Assembly (NCBI RefSeq): GCF_905475395.1 | Contig: NC_058340.1 | Span: 63,094,181-63,158,180, forward strand | Source: Chrysoperla carnea | Taxonomy: Eukaryota; Arthropoda; Insecta; Neuroptera; Chrysopidae | Length of the DNA: 64,000 bases | Direction of reading: 5' to 3' | In this document: one piece after another, positions 22,261 to 33,474 of the stretch | Numbering within the stretch: position 1 is the first letter of the stretch | How the letters are laid out: the number at the start of each line of letters is the position of its first letter | Notes under the pieces: model-generated | What the model was told of the DNA's origin: nothing | The model's database searches: none | What the model saw: only the letters and a program-made list of their open reading frames with translations | Translations under genes and position numbers: made by a program

Positions 22261-22912
22261 ATTTGATATTACCATAAACATGGCGAACGATCTTACCTAT
22301 ATATATAGAGCACTAATTATAGTTCATCATTCATGTCACTTACTTCAAATGATTACTTGCAGATGGCATTCAAACGGTTCTATTTCAAAAAAAATTATTT
22401 GAAATGCTAGAAGCTAAAAATAGTTTTTGAATTAAAAAAAAGTATATACATATTTAATTTGAAGTAAAGCCAGTAAACGCATTACAGTTTCATATTACAC
22501 AAATTAAATATTGTATCATCACTGTTTTTAAGTTCATTAATTAATTAAGCACAAAATAAAATACTAATACGTTCATCGTTCTAGAATTCAACATCTGTCT
22601 GATCTATTGACTTAAAAAAAATAGGGCCATATAAAAGGGTCAAGTACATCGCACCTTCACACAAATAGTGATAGTTTTGTAAGCCATTTGAAACTAATGG
22701 ACATTTTGGGATCAAACTTTTCATCTTTGTTGTAAGTTTTTCGCTACCATTCACCATTGTACTAATTGTCAGGACCAGAATCCCACAATCTTGAAACCTG
22801 TTAGAAGATATAGCTTAAATTTTACCGCATATTTGAAGAATCTGACCCAAATTTAGTAGAATTAAAAGAGTAAAATTCAATTTTTTGGATTTTATTGACG
22901 CCGTTAAGGATG
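22261..22912. other. AT-rich DNA
   Basis: No gene was recognised. The segment 22600-22830 is slightly less AT-rich but lacks a reading frame. Confidence 0.45.
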
Positions 22913-22960
22913 TACGAGCGCCAAGGCAACGTTGGATAAAAGGCTTGATTTTTTTATAAA
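22913..22960 (+). repeat. TTAAGG MITE family, 5' fragment
   Basis: TTAAGGATGTACGAGCGCCA followed by AGGCAACG and GGCTTGATTTTTTTATA matches the start of the copies at 32995 and 47310. Only the end is present, immediately left of the large palindrome. Confidence 0.7.
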
Positions 22961-23104
22961 AATATACAATGTTTTATGAAAATATACAATATGATTTTTC
23001 ATGAAAATTAAAACAGTTTTGTTTGTTTATTATAAATTAATAAAATCCTGATATATTTTAAATTTTGTTCTATTTTTTATTAAATTTTCTATCCTAAGTT
23101 TTCT

Positions 23105-23145
23105 TTCAGAACAAACTTATCAATTAATTAATTATTTAGTAAAGG
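23105..23145 (+). other. pseudo-exon-like segment in palindrome arm
   Basis: TTTTCTTTCAG precedes and GTAAGTATT follows a segment of about 35 bases, giving good consensus acceptor and donor sites at exon-like spacing. The same arrangement occurs in reverse in the right arm at about 25881-25922. It carries no obvious coding meaning and is noted as a possible cryptic splice cassette. Confidence 0.3.
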
Positions 23146-23181
23146 TAAGTATTAAATTAATTGTCCTGTTAAATATAACAC

Positions 23182-23249
23182 GGGTAGCTGTGTGGATATA
23201 GCACTTGCTTATGAAAGCAAGGTACCATGGTTCGTATCTTGGTGCGGGT
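23182..23249 (+). repeat. tRNA-like SINE head (outer left arm)
   Basis: It has an A-box-like GGGTAGCTGTGTGG, a CTTGC...GCAAG anticodon-stem-like hairpin with an 8-base loop, and a B-box-like GGTTCGTATC. The near-identical inverted copy in the other arm keeps both stem and B box. It is not a functional tRNA because the acceptor and T stems do not close properly. Confidence 0.5.
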
Positions 23250-24009
23250 GATATTTTTACTTTTTAAATAAATGAATTTTTCCTGTTGTTTAAATTTTTC
23301 ACTCTTTTTATAGTTAAAATTATCTATATAACCCGCCCTCTTGTCATAAATCATGTCAATTATACATATGTCATAAATCACTATTCTGCCAGGGGGTGGG
23401 AATTAAAATAACATAAAATATTGTTTAGAAAATAATAAATAAACAACGATCGATCAAGTAATTTTAATGCTCAAACAATGAAGAACAAGTGACGAACAAT
23501 AGACTAAAAAAAATTATTATAATTAATTAATCCGAAAAAAAATTTTTGTGGGGGGTCCAAATTATATTAACTTTATATCCATTAATTTTTTGTATATATT
23601 GTTTTGGGAGAAGAAATGATAAAAAAAATTTAATGATAAAATTGTTGAAAATTTGGAAAAAATGAAAACGTTATCCCGAAAAATGATTTTATACTGTACA
23701 AATTGACCATTATTCATTCATATTTATTTTTTAGCTGAAATATGTATCTACAAATATATATAATAAAATATCGCTTTCATCAACTTTTTTGGTTTAATTA
23801 TTATTATTCCATATTATACTTACCTTTATCTTTTATCCTTTACATCGATTTCAGGAATATCAAACAGAACCTACATTTTTAACAAAATTGTATTATTATT
23901 ACAATTATTCATTTATAGAAAAATACTAAGTTTAAGAAAACAAATTTATTGAAAAAAAGGTGGGTAAAAGGTATGTATATTACATTATTGATAATCATAA
24001 TATGACAAA

Positions 24010-24080
24010 GGTGGAGTAGTGGCTAGCTCAGTCGCCTCCGCCTACAGAGTACCTTGGTTCGTATCTATCATGTCCCCGAT
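24010..24080 (+). repeat. tRNA-like SINE head (left insert)
   Basis: GTAGTGGCTAGCTCAGTCGC resembles a tRNA A box and D arm, and CTTGGTTCGTATC a B box about 35 bases later. It is related to but distinct from the heads at 23182 and 25014. It is likely a Pol III-promoter-bearing SINE fragment. Confidence 0.45.
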
Positions 24081-25013
24081 TATTTTTTAATTAAATAAGA
24101 TTTTATGCCCAGATAATGTCAATTTTTTTAGATAGTTGTTATGAGAGAGCGTGATATATTTAATGTTATTTTAATTCCCACCTCCTGACAGAAGAGTGAT
24201 TTATGACATAATTAGGAAAGTGGGACTAACATAATTAATTTTGTTGTTGTTGTGAAAAGACATGTTCTCCTATTACAAATTCTTATAAAATTTCATTTAA
24301 CAAGAATAAATTTAAGCATGCATGTACAACAAACAAAAAAGCAAGCAAAAAGCTCCGTGATCTTAGCACCTCATGTGCGGAATTTCGATTGACCAATTAT
24401 ACCATCTGAAAGGTCAGAAATTGGTCATAAAAGGTCAGTTGGTCTCATTAATTGGTCAGCATCAGAAAATTTTTTATTAAAGATTGAAAAAACTCCACCT
24501 AAGCGCGATCGGGAAGCATTCGCTGATAATTGGTCAGCTAATATAAATCAGTCAGTTTAATTTTATATTCAAAAAATAATATAATTTCGAAAAAATTTTC
24601 AATTTTTTCAACATTTGTAGTACTAGGAGAACATAAGTGGGAATTAGTAGTTCCTGATAAGGAGAAAGGTGAGTAAGTGTTTTCACCCCGAAAGTCTAAA
24701 ATTTTATTTTGGCAGAAAGTTATTGGTCTGCCCACTAGAGGTCACACTCACCAAACACGGGTGTGCAGACCACTAACTTTCTGACTTACGAGGTGACAAC
24801 AATTACCTTGCTATCAGGTACTACTTATTCCGTCCGTCCTTGATGTTCTCCTAGTAGAAATGTGAAAAAAATTGAAGTTTTAGAACGAAAAAATAATAAT
24901 TTTTTCATCATTTACTAGGCAAACATGCTGTGGTGGAAATTTGAAAAAAAATGAAAATAAAAATCAGATTTTGCTTAAAAGAATTAACGAACTTTTTTTT
25001 AATATATTTCCTC

Positions 25014-25085
25014 ACCTAGTTTCGAACCAAGGGACTATTTATTCGAAGTCAGATACGCTAACCATTATACCATTAGGGCTCTGTT
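25014..25085 (-). repeat. tRNA-Arg-like SINE head or tRNA pseudogene
   Basis: On the minus strand, AATGGTATAATGGTTAGCGT is followed by ATCTGACTTCGAATAA and then GGTTCGAAACT. The CTTCGAA loop would give anticodon TCG (Arg), and the B box is strong. The 3' half of the anticodon stem does not pair, so it is not an intact tRNA. Confidence 0.5.
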
Positions 25086-25777
25086 ATTCGTATTAATAAA
25101 TAATTATATTCATATTTTCGACTTTCTTAAATTATAACAAAAAGTAAAACTCATTTTCGGAAAATTTTGAGTAGTATTATTACAAAAAAAATGGCAAACG
25201 AAGTTTGAAATACTTACCTATCGTGAAGTTCGAAATACTTACCTATTTTTAACTGAAATAATATTGTATAGCTACAGAGAGATGGGGAAAAATAAAATAA
25301 AAACAGGGTTTGAGTTTTCAACTTTATTTAAATGAAATCAAAATACATAAAAACTATTTACGAATTACTTGCACATAATTCCATATAATTAATTTCATCT
25401 TAAAAAAACTTTAATCTTTAATAAAAAATTTTCTGATGCTGACTAATTAATGAGACCAACTGACCTTTTATGACCAATTTCTGACCTTTCAGATGGTATA
25501 ATTGGTCAATCGAAATTCCGCACATGAGGTGCTAAGATCGCGGAGCTACCAAGCCATTTTTGTACATATTTTTAATATTTTGTAATAGGAAAACATGATT
25601 TTAAAGAGTTTGATTATTTAAATTCCCACCCCCTGACAGAATAGTGATTTATGACATATGTATAAATGACATGATTTATGACAAGAGGGCGGGTTATATA
25701 GATAATTTTAACTATAAAAAGAGTGAAAACTTTAAACAACCAGGAAAAATTCATTTGTTTAAAAAGTAAAAATATCA

Positions 25778-25843
25778 CCCGCACCAACATGCGAACCATG
25801 GATCCTTGCTTTCGTAGGCAAGTACTATATCCACACAGCCACC
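25778..25843 (-). repeat. tRNA-like SINE head (outer right arm)
   Basis: Inverted counterpart of 23182-23249, retaining the CTTGC...GCAAG stem, a changed loop (CTACGAAA) and GGTTCGCATG in place of the B box. Confidence 0.5.
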
Positions 25844-26000
25844 CGTGTTATATTTAACACGACAATTAATTTAATACTTACCTTTACAAAAAAACTAATT
25901 AGTTTATAATTTTGTTCTGAAAGAAAAAATAGGGTAGAAAATTTAAAAAATAAAACAAAATTTAAAATATATAACTATTTTTATTTATTTATACAGTCAC

Positions 26001-26926
26001 ACAAATTTAAAAAAAACTTACTAACTTACTAAAAGGTCTTACTAACTCTTACTAACTTTTTAGTAAGATTTATTAACTCTGAATAACTCTTCTGACAGAG
26101 TCCGAAATCTTGAAATTATTCCGACTAATCAAAAGTTATTCAGAGTTATAAGATTTTTTCAGAGTTTTTAAGAGAAAGTAAAACTTTAAAAACTGTTATT
26201 CAGACTTATTTACAGTTTCGTTTTTCCACAAGGGATAAGCTATTTAGAATAATAGAGTAAGATATATAGATAATTGTATTGAATCAAAACAGATAAATAT
26301 TTCGTTCCAATAACTGTAAAAATAGTGGAAAATTTTCACCTTCAGAAACAGTCTCTTGATTAAAAATGTAATGGTAACACCAGCAGGTAAGAACGAGGGC
26401 ATTTTCTTTGATTTCCTAAGCATGTGTCATACCACAGAGCTGCCTGGATTATTAATTAATTAATTACGTATTACTAAAATAGTTATAAATTTATAATTAC
26501 ATATATTAACAATTCCTCCAACCTCCTTTAAAATGAAATATTTCCATTTTTTGCTTATTACTGATTTTGGTACTTTTTTTAATATTTTGAATAGATAGGC
26601 AACTTTATGTACGCTTCTGTAAGTTGTACATAACATTTGGTCTTTTTTTTCTTAATGGTAAAAAGATCACGATCGCGATGTTTAAACATATTTTAAATTA
26701 AAAAAAAAAAAAACAAAACAAAGAGCTCCAACATATTTTCAATAAAAAGAGGTCTTTGTTCCGAATTTATTATTATTGATTGAATGATAAATCCATAAAT
26801 ATACTTTCTATTGTTCAAAACTTTATTGGATTAAGTTCAAAATTTCACATACAAATGTTTTTCAATTAAGCCAAAATAATTTTAAAACGTATATATAGAC
26901 TATTATTAGTCAATATGTATAAATAA
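26001..26926. other. AT-rich DNA with short degenerate repeats
   Basis: Around 26010-26210 there are several imperfect repeats of ACTAACTCTTACTAAC and AACTCTGAATAACTCT on both strands. No gene was recognised. Confidence 0.5.
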
Positions 26927-27319
26927 GGTGTCCCGTTATTGTTTGTTTCGGACAAACCATCGTTAAAATATCCTTAAAAGTTTTTGGATTTCATCTATCA
27001 TCAACGAGATTACCTCGTTCGTTAGTTTTGATTAATTATATTTACAATTGGATTAGTCTGTGTGTCTTATTATGCCATTACGTGTAAAAAAATTCGATCA
27101 CCGTTATGGATACTAAAAATATTCTAACACAGACTTAGCCACGACATGATACACCTCGTAATTTAAATTCTTGACTTGACTCCGTAAGGTTATATATTCT
27201 ATGGACTTGACTGGCTCTCTCGTAAATTGTACTTAGGTACTATCAGATTCAAGACTATTAAGGATTTTTCTGCTTAAAATTACTTTCTCCAAATTTTTGG
27301 GATACGTTATGGGACACCC
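26927..27319. mobile_element. candidate element with GGTGTCCC ends
   Basis: The left end GGTGTCCCGTTATTG faces the right end CGTTATGGGACACC, giving about 12 bp of terminal inverted repeat 390 bases apart. The interior shows little inverted similarity. It could be a non-autonomous mariner-like or other DNA element. The short ends make this tentative. Confidence 0.4.
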
Positions 27320-27575
27320 ACTACTACTAATAATAATTATTATTTTACAGATGTTAATAAGTTATGCTTAATTTAATGTTTTAATAAAAGATCAAAGCTA
27401 GATTTATACTTTTAATAATAGCAATCAATTGAAATAACAGTGAACTTAATACGTTGGTACGTCATATTCATTAAATAATCAATCTATACTTATGTTAGTT
27501 ATATGTACAGAGTGGGGCGAGTAATAGGAGAAATGTCCGATTTTGAAAATGCTGTAAAACAAAAACCATCTTTAT

Positions 27576-27890
27576 ACCATGTATACAGAATGTTCGATTT
27601 ACATCTAGGTATATAAATATCACAAGTATGACAGAATACATGCGTTAAGCAATGCATCTAAATGAGAGGTATTATATACATGTGTTAAAACTTCGATACG
27701 CTTGGTGAGCGGGAGTTTCTGAGTTGAATAGATAAACTACAACAGATAAGCCACGATACAAGTCACTTTTGTAATTTCACATAACAAATATAATACGTCT
27801 TACATAGATGCATTGCTTAACGCATGTACTCTGTCATACTCGTGATATTTATATGCCTAGATGTAAATTGAACATTCTGTATATGAAATA
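27576..27890. mobile_element. hairpin MITE family B, copy 1
   Basis: The left arm has CAGAATGTTCGATTTACATC, CTAGGTATATAAATATCAC and ATGACAGAATACATGCGTTA. The right arm (27803-27890) is the reverse complement. The centre is about 130 bases. The same arm sequences form the element at 47372-47710 with a partly different centre. The open frame at 27808-28107 crosses this and the next repeat and is not a gene. Confidence 0.8.
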
Positions 27891-28441
27891 TACATTGTAT
27901 ATTAAGTTTAGTCCCAAGTTTGTAACGCTTAAAAATATTGATGCTACGAAAAAAAATTTTGGTTTAGGTGTTCATAGAATCACCTCATTAGTCCATTTCC
28001 GTATGTCTGTCTATCTGTCGTCTGTCCGTCTGTCATCACGATTACTCAAAAACGAAAAGAGATATCAAGCTGAAATTTTTATAGTGTGCTTAAGACGTAA
28101 AAAGTGAGGTCGAGTTCGTAAATGAGCAACATAGGTCAATTGGGTCTTGAGTCCTTAGGACCCAGCTTGTAAACCGTTAGAGATAGAACAAATGTTTAAA
28201 TGTAAAAAATGTTCCTTCTAAAAAAATAAACAACTTTTTACTTCCTGAACATGCAATAAAAATTTTAACTCGTTATCTTTTTCGTTTTTGAGCTACCGAG
28301 TTGACAGACGGACAGACGGAATTGGACTAATTATATAATTTTATGAACATTTTTACCAAAATTTTGTAAGTAGTATCGAAATTTCTAAGCGTTACAAACT
28401 TGTACTAAAATTTAATATAGCTTGATACGTTTCATATATAC
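27880..28441. mobile_element. palindromic copy of the GACGGACAG repeat
   Basis: Minus-oriented (27890-28235) and plus-oriented (28235-28441) copies of the repeat at 4027-4480 meet near 28,235. Both arms carry GTCCGTCTGTC / GACAGACGGACAG, the CAGCTTGATATC-like block and the ACAAACTTG tail. It abuts the family B hairpin. Confidence 0.8.
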
Positions 28442-28877
28442 AGGGTACACAAATACAATTTACAATTTACCTAAAAATTCAATTTATTTAATTTTCTTAA
28501 ATGTAGCTTTTTTTTTATTTATTTTAAGATGGTAAAAAATAATTTGGAAAAGTTTATGAGTTTTTTGTTAGACAGCGTTTTCAAAATCGCAACCTTGTCT
28601 GACCCGCCATGTATATTGATCACATAGCGATTGAAGTATTTTAAATATGAAATTGTAGTTTATTCAAACACCGAAATTGATTTTACAAGATTTGATTAAT
28701 TATTAGAAAATTTATTTACTCATTTCGTCTTTATGCTTAGCCAATATTGAATTTTTAATCCTAAAAAATAAATTTTTAGTATGCTATTACATATTCTACT
28801 AATACAAAAATTGAAAAGTATTACTCGAAACTAATAGATTTTAACATGTAATTGAAAAAAAATTTTAAAAAGAAAAT
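28442..28877. other. AT-rich DNA
   Basis: No supported feature. Confidence 0.45.
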
Positions 28878-29243
28878 CAGATAAGAATGGTTAAAGTTAC
28901 AATTGAATTTCAAGCATTGCGATTATACCTTTTATTATATTGATTTGAAATTTGGATATTTTGTAGGTATTCAAATTCTATCTACCCTGGGTAATTTATT
29001 TTTCGAAAACCCTGTTAATTTTCTAAATTTTCATTGTTCACATCCAGGTACAGTGGAATAAGAAGAAGTATCTTTATGTACAATGAAAATTGGGAAAATT
29101 TACAGGATTTTCGAAAAATAAAAGTTCTCAGGGCAGATAGAATATGAATACCTATAACATATACAAATTTCAAATCGATAGAGTAAATGATATAATCGCT
29201 TGCAGTGCTTGAAATTCAAATGTAACTTTAACCATTCTTATCT
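28878..29243. mobile_element. foldback MITE, 366 bp
   Basis: Left arm 28878-29035 starts CAGATAAGAATGGTTAAAGT; the right arm 29080-29243 ends TTAACCATTCTTATCTGG. Similarity runs almost the whole arm length, including TATAATCGC, ATTTGAAATTTGGATAT, ATTCAAATTCTATCTACCCT and CAATGAAAATT. A centre of about 45 bases separates the arms. It lies 0.7 kb upstream of the exon at 29910. Confidence 0.8.
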
Positions 29244-29909
29244 GGAAAAACGCTCTTCTTTATAAAGTCTCGCCAATCAAAGAATCATTTCACACCAATC
29301 ATAAAAATGTATTGAACAGCCTTTATTAAATTTTTAATTAAAAAAGCCTTGTTGGGTAAAGTGCTACCAAAAAAACTTCTCATTGGAAAGAGCTTTTCAT
29401 TGGAAAGAGCTAATCTTAATATTTGCAAGGCAAAAGGGAAGCTCCGCTCCCTTGTTACGGCCCTGAATTTGAAAATCAAACTACTTTAAATAAAAAATCT
29501 AATTAAAATCTGAATTTCAGCTCTGTATTAAAATAAACGTAATTAGAAAAAAATCTAAATTCAATTAATTTCAAACCAAATCTATTAATAAACAATAAAC
29601 ATGAAATTACTTTAGTAGAATTAGCCAATAAATTATCATTAGATATTCATTCTGATTGTGTTGGTTGGTCACTTTTTAAATCGTACACAAAAACATTTGA
29701 CCAATACGTCGTAGATACATTCGTACAATACTGAAAAGTTTCTATGTAGTATTTTAAATTTCTATTTCTAACTGCCTATAACAATCTTTATTTGTAAAAT
29801 TTTATTTTTATAAATTTCGAGTTGTTCGCGGTTACATCAATTTTTATTACTAATCCAAAACTTTTTAATTATTGTGTTTGAGTGAAAAATCAATTAAAAA
29901 ACAAACAAA
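29244..29909 (+). promoter_or_regulatory. presumed upstream region and 5' UTR of the 29910 gene
   Basis: It precedes the ATG at 29910. The final bases TTAAAAAACAAACAAAATGAG give an A-rich start context typical of insects. At 29374-29470 a less AT-rich segment (CTCCGCTCCCTTGTTACGGC) may be one end of an old DNA transposon. No TATA box or initiator can be named with confidence, and the transcription start is unknown. Confidence 0.35.
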
Positions 29910-30216
29910 ATGAGTTTTAGTCAAAGCTTTATTGATAAATTATCACGAACTTTTAACGATGATAAATATTTTTTTAAAAATCAACCATATTCCTCACATA
30001 CCGAATCCGATGAGGAATTTGAAGGAAGTGATGATGATGCAGAGGACACAGATGATGATAAAACTTTACTGGAAGATGATGTATTCGCTGATGAAAATAG
30101 TAAAACAGAATCGGAACTTGCTGAAGAAATAACACATGACTTACAATTATCTGGTTTAATAAATGGCCATCCAGATTTTCATACATCAACCTTATCGAAT
30201 TTCTTTACATATTGGT
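29910..30216 (+). CDS. N-terminal exon of an unidentified acidic protein
   Basis: I do not recognise this protein. The exon encodes about 102 residues starting MSFSQSFIDKLSRTFNDDKY. It contains a strongly acidic segment (about residues 30-60, rich in Asp and Glu) and ends HDLQLSGLINGHPDFHTSTL plus SNFFTY. The donor TATTG|GTAAGT is a full consensus, with the exon ending two bases into a codon, and the start context (AAACAAAATGAG) is good. Codon use is more balanced than in the surrounding frames, which supports reality. The downstream exon must begin by supplying one base; I found none with confidence up to 60 kb. The other frames at 29932 (plus) and 29974 (minus) are shadows. Confidence 0.7.
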
Positions 30217-30702
30217 AAGTGAAATAAATTTTTTTAATGTTTTTTTGATGTGTTATTTTTTTTTACTGGTGGCGTTAATTTAAATATTGAAAGATTTATG
30301 AGTTACGCGTTTCCTAAACACCGTATTTTTTGATTTCGTGTGTTTTACCTATTTTTAAATTATTTTGAATCATAGAGTGCAGCTTTCTCATGTATAAATG
30401 TTTCTGGCTGATATGTTTATTTGTGAATGTGTATGAAAATATTCTTCGTCTATTCTTGGAGATGCTTGATATAATGTCCAAGTCTACCTATGCGACAAAG
30501 CGATGCGATAAAGTCATCTCGCTACCTAATACTGTAGGTAGATTACCTGCTATATTTATCTCACTATTTTTTTTTTGAAATACTGAACTAAAGAAAAACA
30601 AATTAAACGTTTTAATAATTCAATGTTTTCACGACATTTTCCAAGAAAATACAATTTTTTTTCAATATTTACAAAGTTGCAAGAACTTTTTTACCGAAAC
30701 CA
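30217..30702 (+). other. start of long intron after the 29910 exon
   Basis: AT-rich. A short open stretch at 30390-30578 has no recognisable features and probably occurs by chance. No exon is supported. Confidence 0.5.
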
Positions 30703-30912
30703 TAATAGTCTAGTCGACAAGTTCTTCTATAACAAGATCACGTCAAAAAAGTTTTAAATTTCATATAAAATTGTTTATAACTTTTGCAATTTTTTATGGG
30801 CTGAAAAATACACATTTTCTAGACATCATTCCGAATCCAACGAGCTATCACACGTATTTTTACGATCAATATTTCTATATTTCACCAATTTGACCTTGTT
30901 GACTAGACTATA
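30703..30912. mobile_element. short MITE with TAGTCTAGTCGACAAG ends
   Basis: Left TAATAGTCTAGTCGACAAGT and right CTTGTTGACTAGACTATA form inverted ends of about 19 bp, 210 bases apart. The interior is AT-rich with weak dyad symmetry. No target duplication read. Confidence 0.6.
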
Positions 30913-32994
30913 AAATAGAATGTAGCGAATCTATAGATAGGTTGGAATTATTGGTTTTTTGATCCTAAATTCACGATGACCTGACCTAATAATATTAAGT
31001 GACCCGATATTATTTATCTATGCTAGCAGGAGGTCAAAATTTATTTAGAATACTTTAAAAAAAATCATTAACAATTTTCCTTACGAAAAAAAAAAACAGT
31101 TCGTAAAATTTTTTGGAATCATCAACACAGTTTTTTGTCTATCTGTTTTAAAAATTAGTCCAGTAGGTATATTGAAGTAATAAATTATAATATATGCGAA
31201 AGTCATTATTAAAAAATAGATACGGCCAGAAATTTTGATTATTTACTGATAACATCGAATTAAATAAATCTATACTTTTTAATTAATTAAAATCGATCAT
31301 TTTAAATACCTAAATTGTATTGGTAATGAAATTTTTATAATAAAGAAAAAACGAATCAAAGTACAATCTCTCAAATCACATTGCTGCACTGATGTTGTGT
31401 TCAAATTTAGGAAATTTGCCAAAAACTTTTATAAAACAAACAAAAAAAAAGTTCTCTTGATGAAGAGGCTGGAATACAGTAAAATAGCATAATCATTCAG
31501 CAAGTATTTTGAGTGTATTTTAGTTCTTTGTTAAAAATTGCTTACTTTTTAATGAATAGATCTTTTAAGGTAGTTTGTATGACAACCGGATCCAAAAATA
31601 TAGTACATATATATTTAATTTATCTTCTAAGCATTAAGATTCTCAAAATATTTTAAATTTCAAAAATACTTCTATATTATGCTATGTATAAATTTATTAA
31701 GGTAAGTTTGACCAGAAAATTACGAAATTTGATTAATTAGAAGATATTATTTCTGTCTGTTTGAAGACTTGAACGCTCTGTTAATACATTGGATTTAGAA
31801 TTTGTGCTCGGAGACGTAGTTAGGTCAAAGACCCCGGTGCAAAATAAACTGGGGCCCTAGCTAAACTGTTTAGGTTTTGTAACTGCAATAATTATCAAAT
31901 CTTCTTTAGTAGACTTCTCAAACAGTATTGCAGTGGTCACATTGTCTGAGTGACTATTAAAAAGAAGACTGACTAAAAAATTTATCACTTTTGGGTAATT
32001 TTTGTTTACTATCTTTTATTCTGATTAATTTAAAATAATAAGTTAATAACTTGCTCGAATTAAAGAAATCTTAAAACAAAACTATCCATTATTTTTAACA
32101 CACTTATAGCTCATTATCATATTTCAATATGATCAAATTGTTAAAAGTAATTTTACGCATGAACTACCTTAAATAAAAATCATGGTAGTTAATACAGCAC
32201 TTAATACAAAACTGAACTGAATATGTTATATTTGAAAAGTTCAAAATACTCAACATCGTTGGCTCTAAGTATAGAATGGATTTTCCTCTTCATTTTTATA
32301 AGTTTATACATCATACATCGCGTTATATTAAATTTTATACGAATCTTTATGTATCTGTGATTTTTCATTGCATTTATTTTAATTAAAAACCATTTTTAAA
32401 AAAAATTTAATTACTTTAATAACAGTGTGTATTGTTAATTGATTAATTTATATGATTTATTAATATTTAAAAAAAATTTTTATTAATTGCCTTTTGCTGT
32501 GAAATATAAAAGTGAGTAAAAACTAATTATATCAACAAATTATTATTTAAAAACAATAAGTTTTCTCTGGGAAAATTTTTGTTTAGATGAATTTTCTTAA
32601 TAAAGTAGATATTAGTGTTTTATAAAATTTGTTTTCATGATTTAGTGAATTTTAGATAAAATGGTTGCTAGGAATAATTTTGCTTCATTTTGTGGGGAAA
32701 TTTTGTGATAATTTGTTGAAAAAATAATGCTTTTCTGTTTTTAAGAAATTGATTATTCTACAAAAATATGTTTTCTGAATTTTTCAAAACCATATTTTTT
32801 AATTAATGAGTTTTTGAAAACAATTGAAAACTTCTTTACATTTCGAACTATTCGGTGCGAATTACTTTCGAACATTTTATAGCTAATAGCGTTATAGCTA
32901 AGTAGATAAAAAATTTCTCCCCTCTCCAAAACGTAGCTTTAGTGCTGTTTTCCATTGTAATCCCTCTTCTTATTAGCAAACCATGAACAATGGC
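30913..32994. other. AT-rich DNA, intron or intergenic
   Basis: No exon or named repeat was recognised. Around 31805-31860 there is a less AT-rich segment (AAGACCCCGGTGCAAAATAA, then CTGGGGCCCTAGC) that may be a transposon remnant. Confidence 0.45.
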
Positions 32995-33474
32995 TTAAGG
33001 ATGTACGAACACCAAGGCAATTTTAAATAAAAAGTTTTATTTTTTTTTTATAAAGTTGAACTACATCAGTTCTGAAAATTTTAGTGGGGATTACCCCTTT
33101 ATTGAAATAAATAAATGACTTCAAAAGTAGACATATTTAACATTGGTTTTGTGGTAAAACGGTAGATGGATGATATGTTTTCATAGATTACTCCAAAACT
33201 ATTCGGCGGAAAGAACAAAAAATATAACACGAAAAGTAAGAAAACAATTTTCCGGTATCTGGAGTAATTTTCAAAATATCGAAAATTGAAAACTTTGTTT
33301 AATTATAATTAGCTTTCTATATTTCGAAAACCAAGGCAGATCGAAAAATTGTATTCTTATTTTTCGTCTACATTCATGAATGCTATAACAAAATTCATCA
33401 TCAAAGTTTGAAAATAAGGTGCAAATAATTTCAACCCTAAATCTAAAATTGCCTTGGTACTCGTACTACCTTAA
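32995..33474 (+). mobile_element. TTAAGG MITE family, best-preserved ends
   Basis: It starts TTAAGGATGTACGAACACCA AGGCAA and ends TTGCCTTGGTACTCGTACTA CCTTAA, giving terminal inverted repeats of about 26 bp with few mismatches. It has the internal left-half blocks (TCTGAAAATTTTAGTGGGG, GGTAGATGGATGATATGTTT) and right-half blocks (CGTCTACATTCATGAATGC), with the middle of the composite form deleted. TTAA occurs at both outer edges, so the target site may be TTAA. Confidence 0.8.

Larger units (their letters stand above)
23010..26000. mobile_element. ~3 kb nested palindrome with tRNA-like modules
   Basis: Three pairs of arms are nested around a centre near 24,745. The outer pair is 23020-23405 and 25615-26000, sharing a TACTTACCTTTAC / GTAAAGGTAAGTA block and GGCGGGTTATATAGATAATT. 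The middle pair is 24240-24490 and 25400-25610, sharing CTCATGTGCGGAATTTCGAT and AAAGGTCAGAAATTGGTCAT. The inner pair is 24571-24735 and 24755-24900, sharing CTAGGAGAACAT and CAGAAAGTTATTGGTCTGCC. Unpaired inserts interrupt each side. No credible gene is present; open frames at 23169, 24538 and 25614 (minus) sit in the arms. Confidence 0.85.

Noticed and set aside
25014..25085. Functional tRNA-Arg (TCG) gene on the minus strand
   Set aside because: The loop and B box look right, but the anticodon stem is broken and the acceptor ends do not pair; it lies in a SINE-rich palindrome.
27808..28107. 99-codon plus-strand frame
   Set aside because: Spans the right arm of one hairpin repeat and the start of another; the SVYLSSVRLSSR part is the GTCTGTC microsatellite translated.
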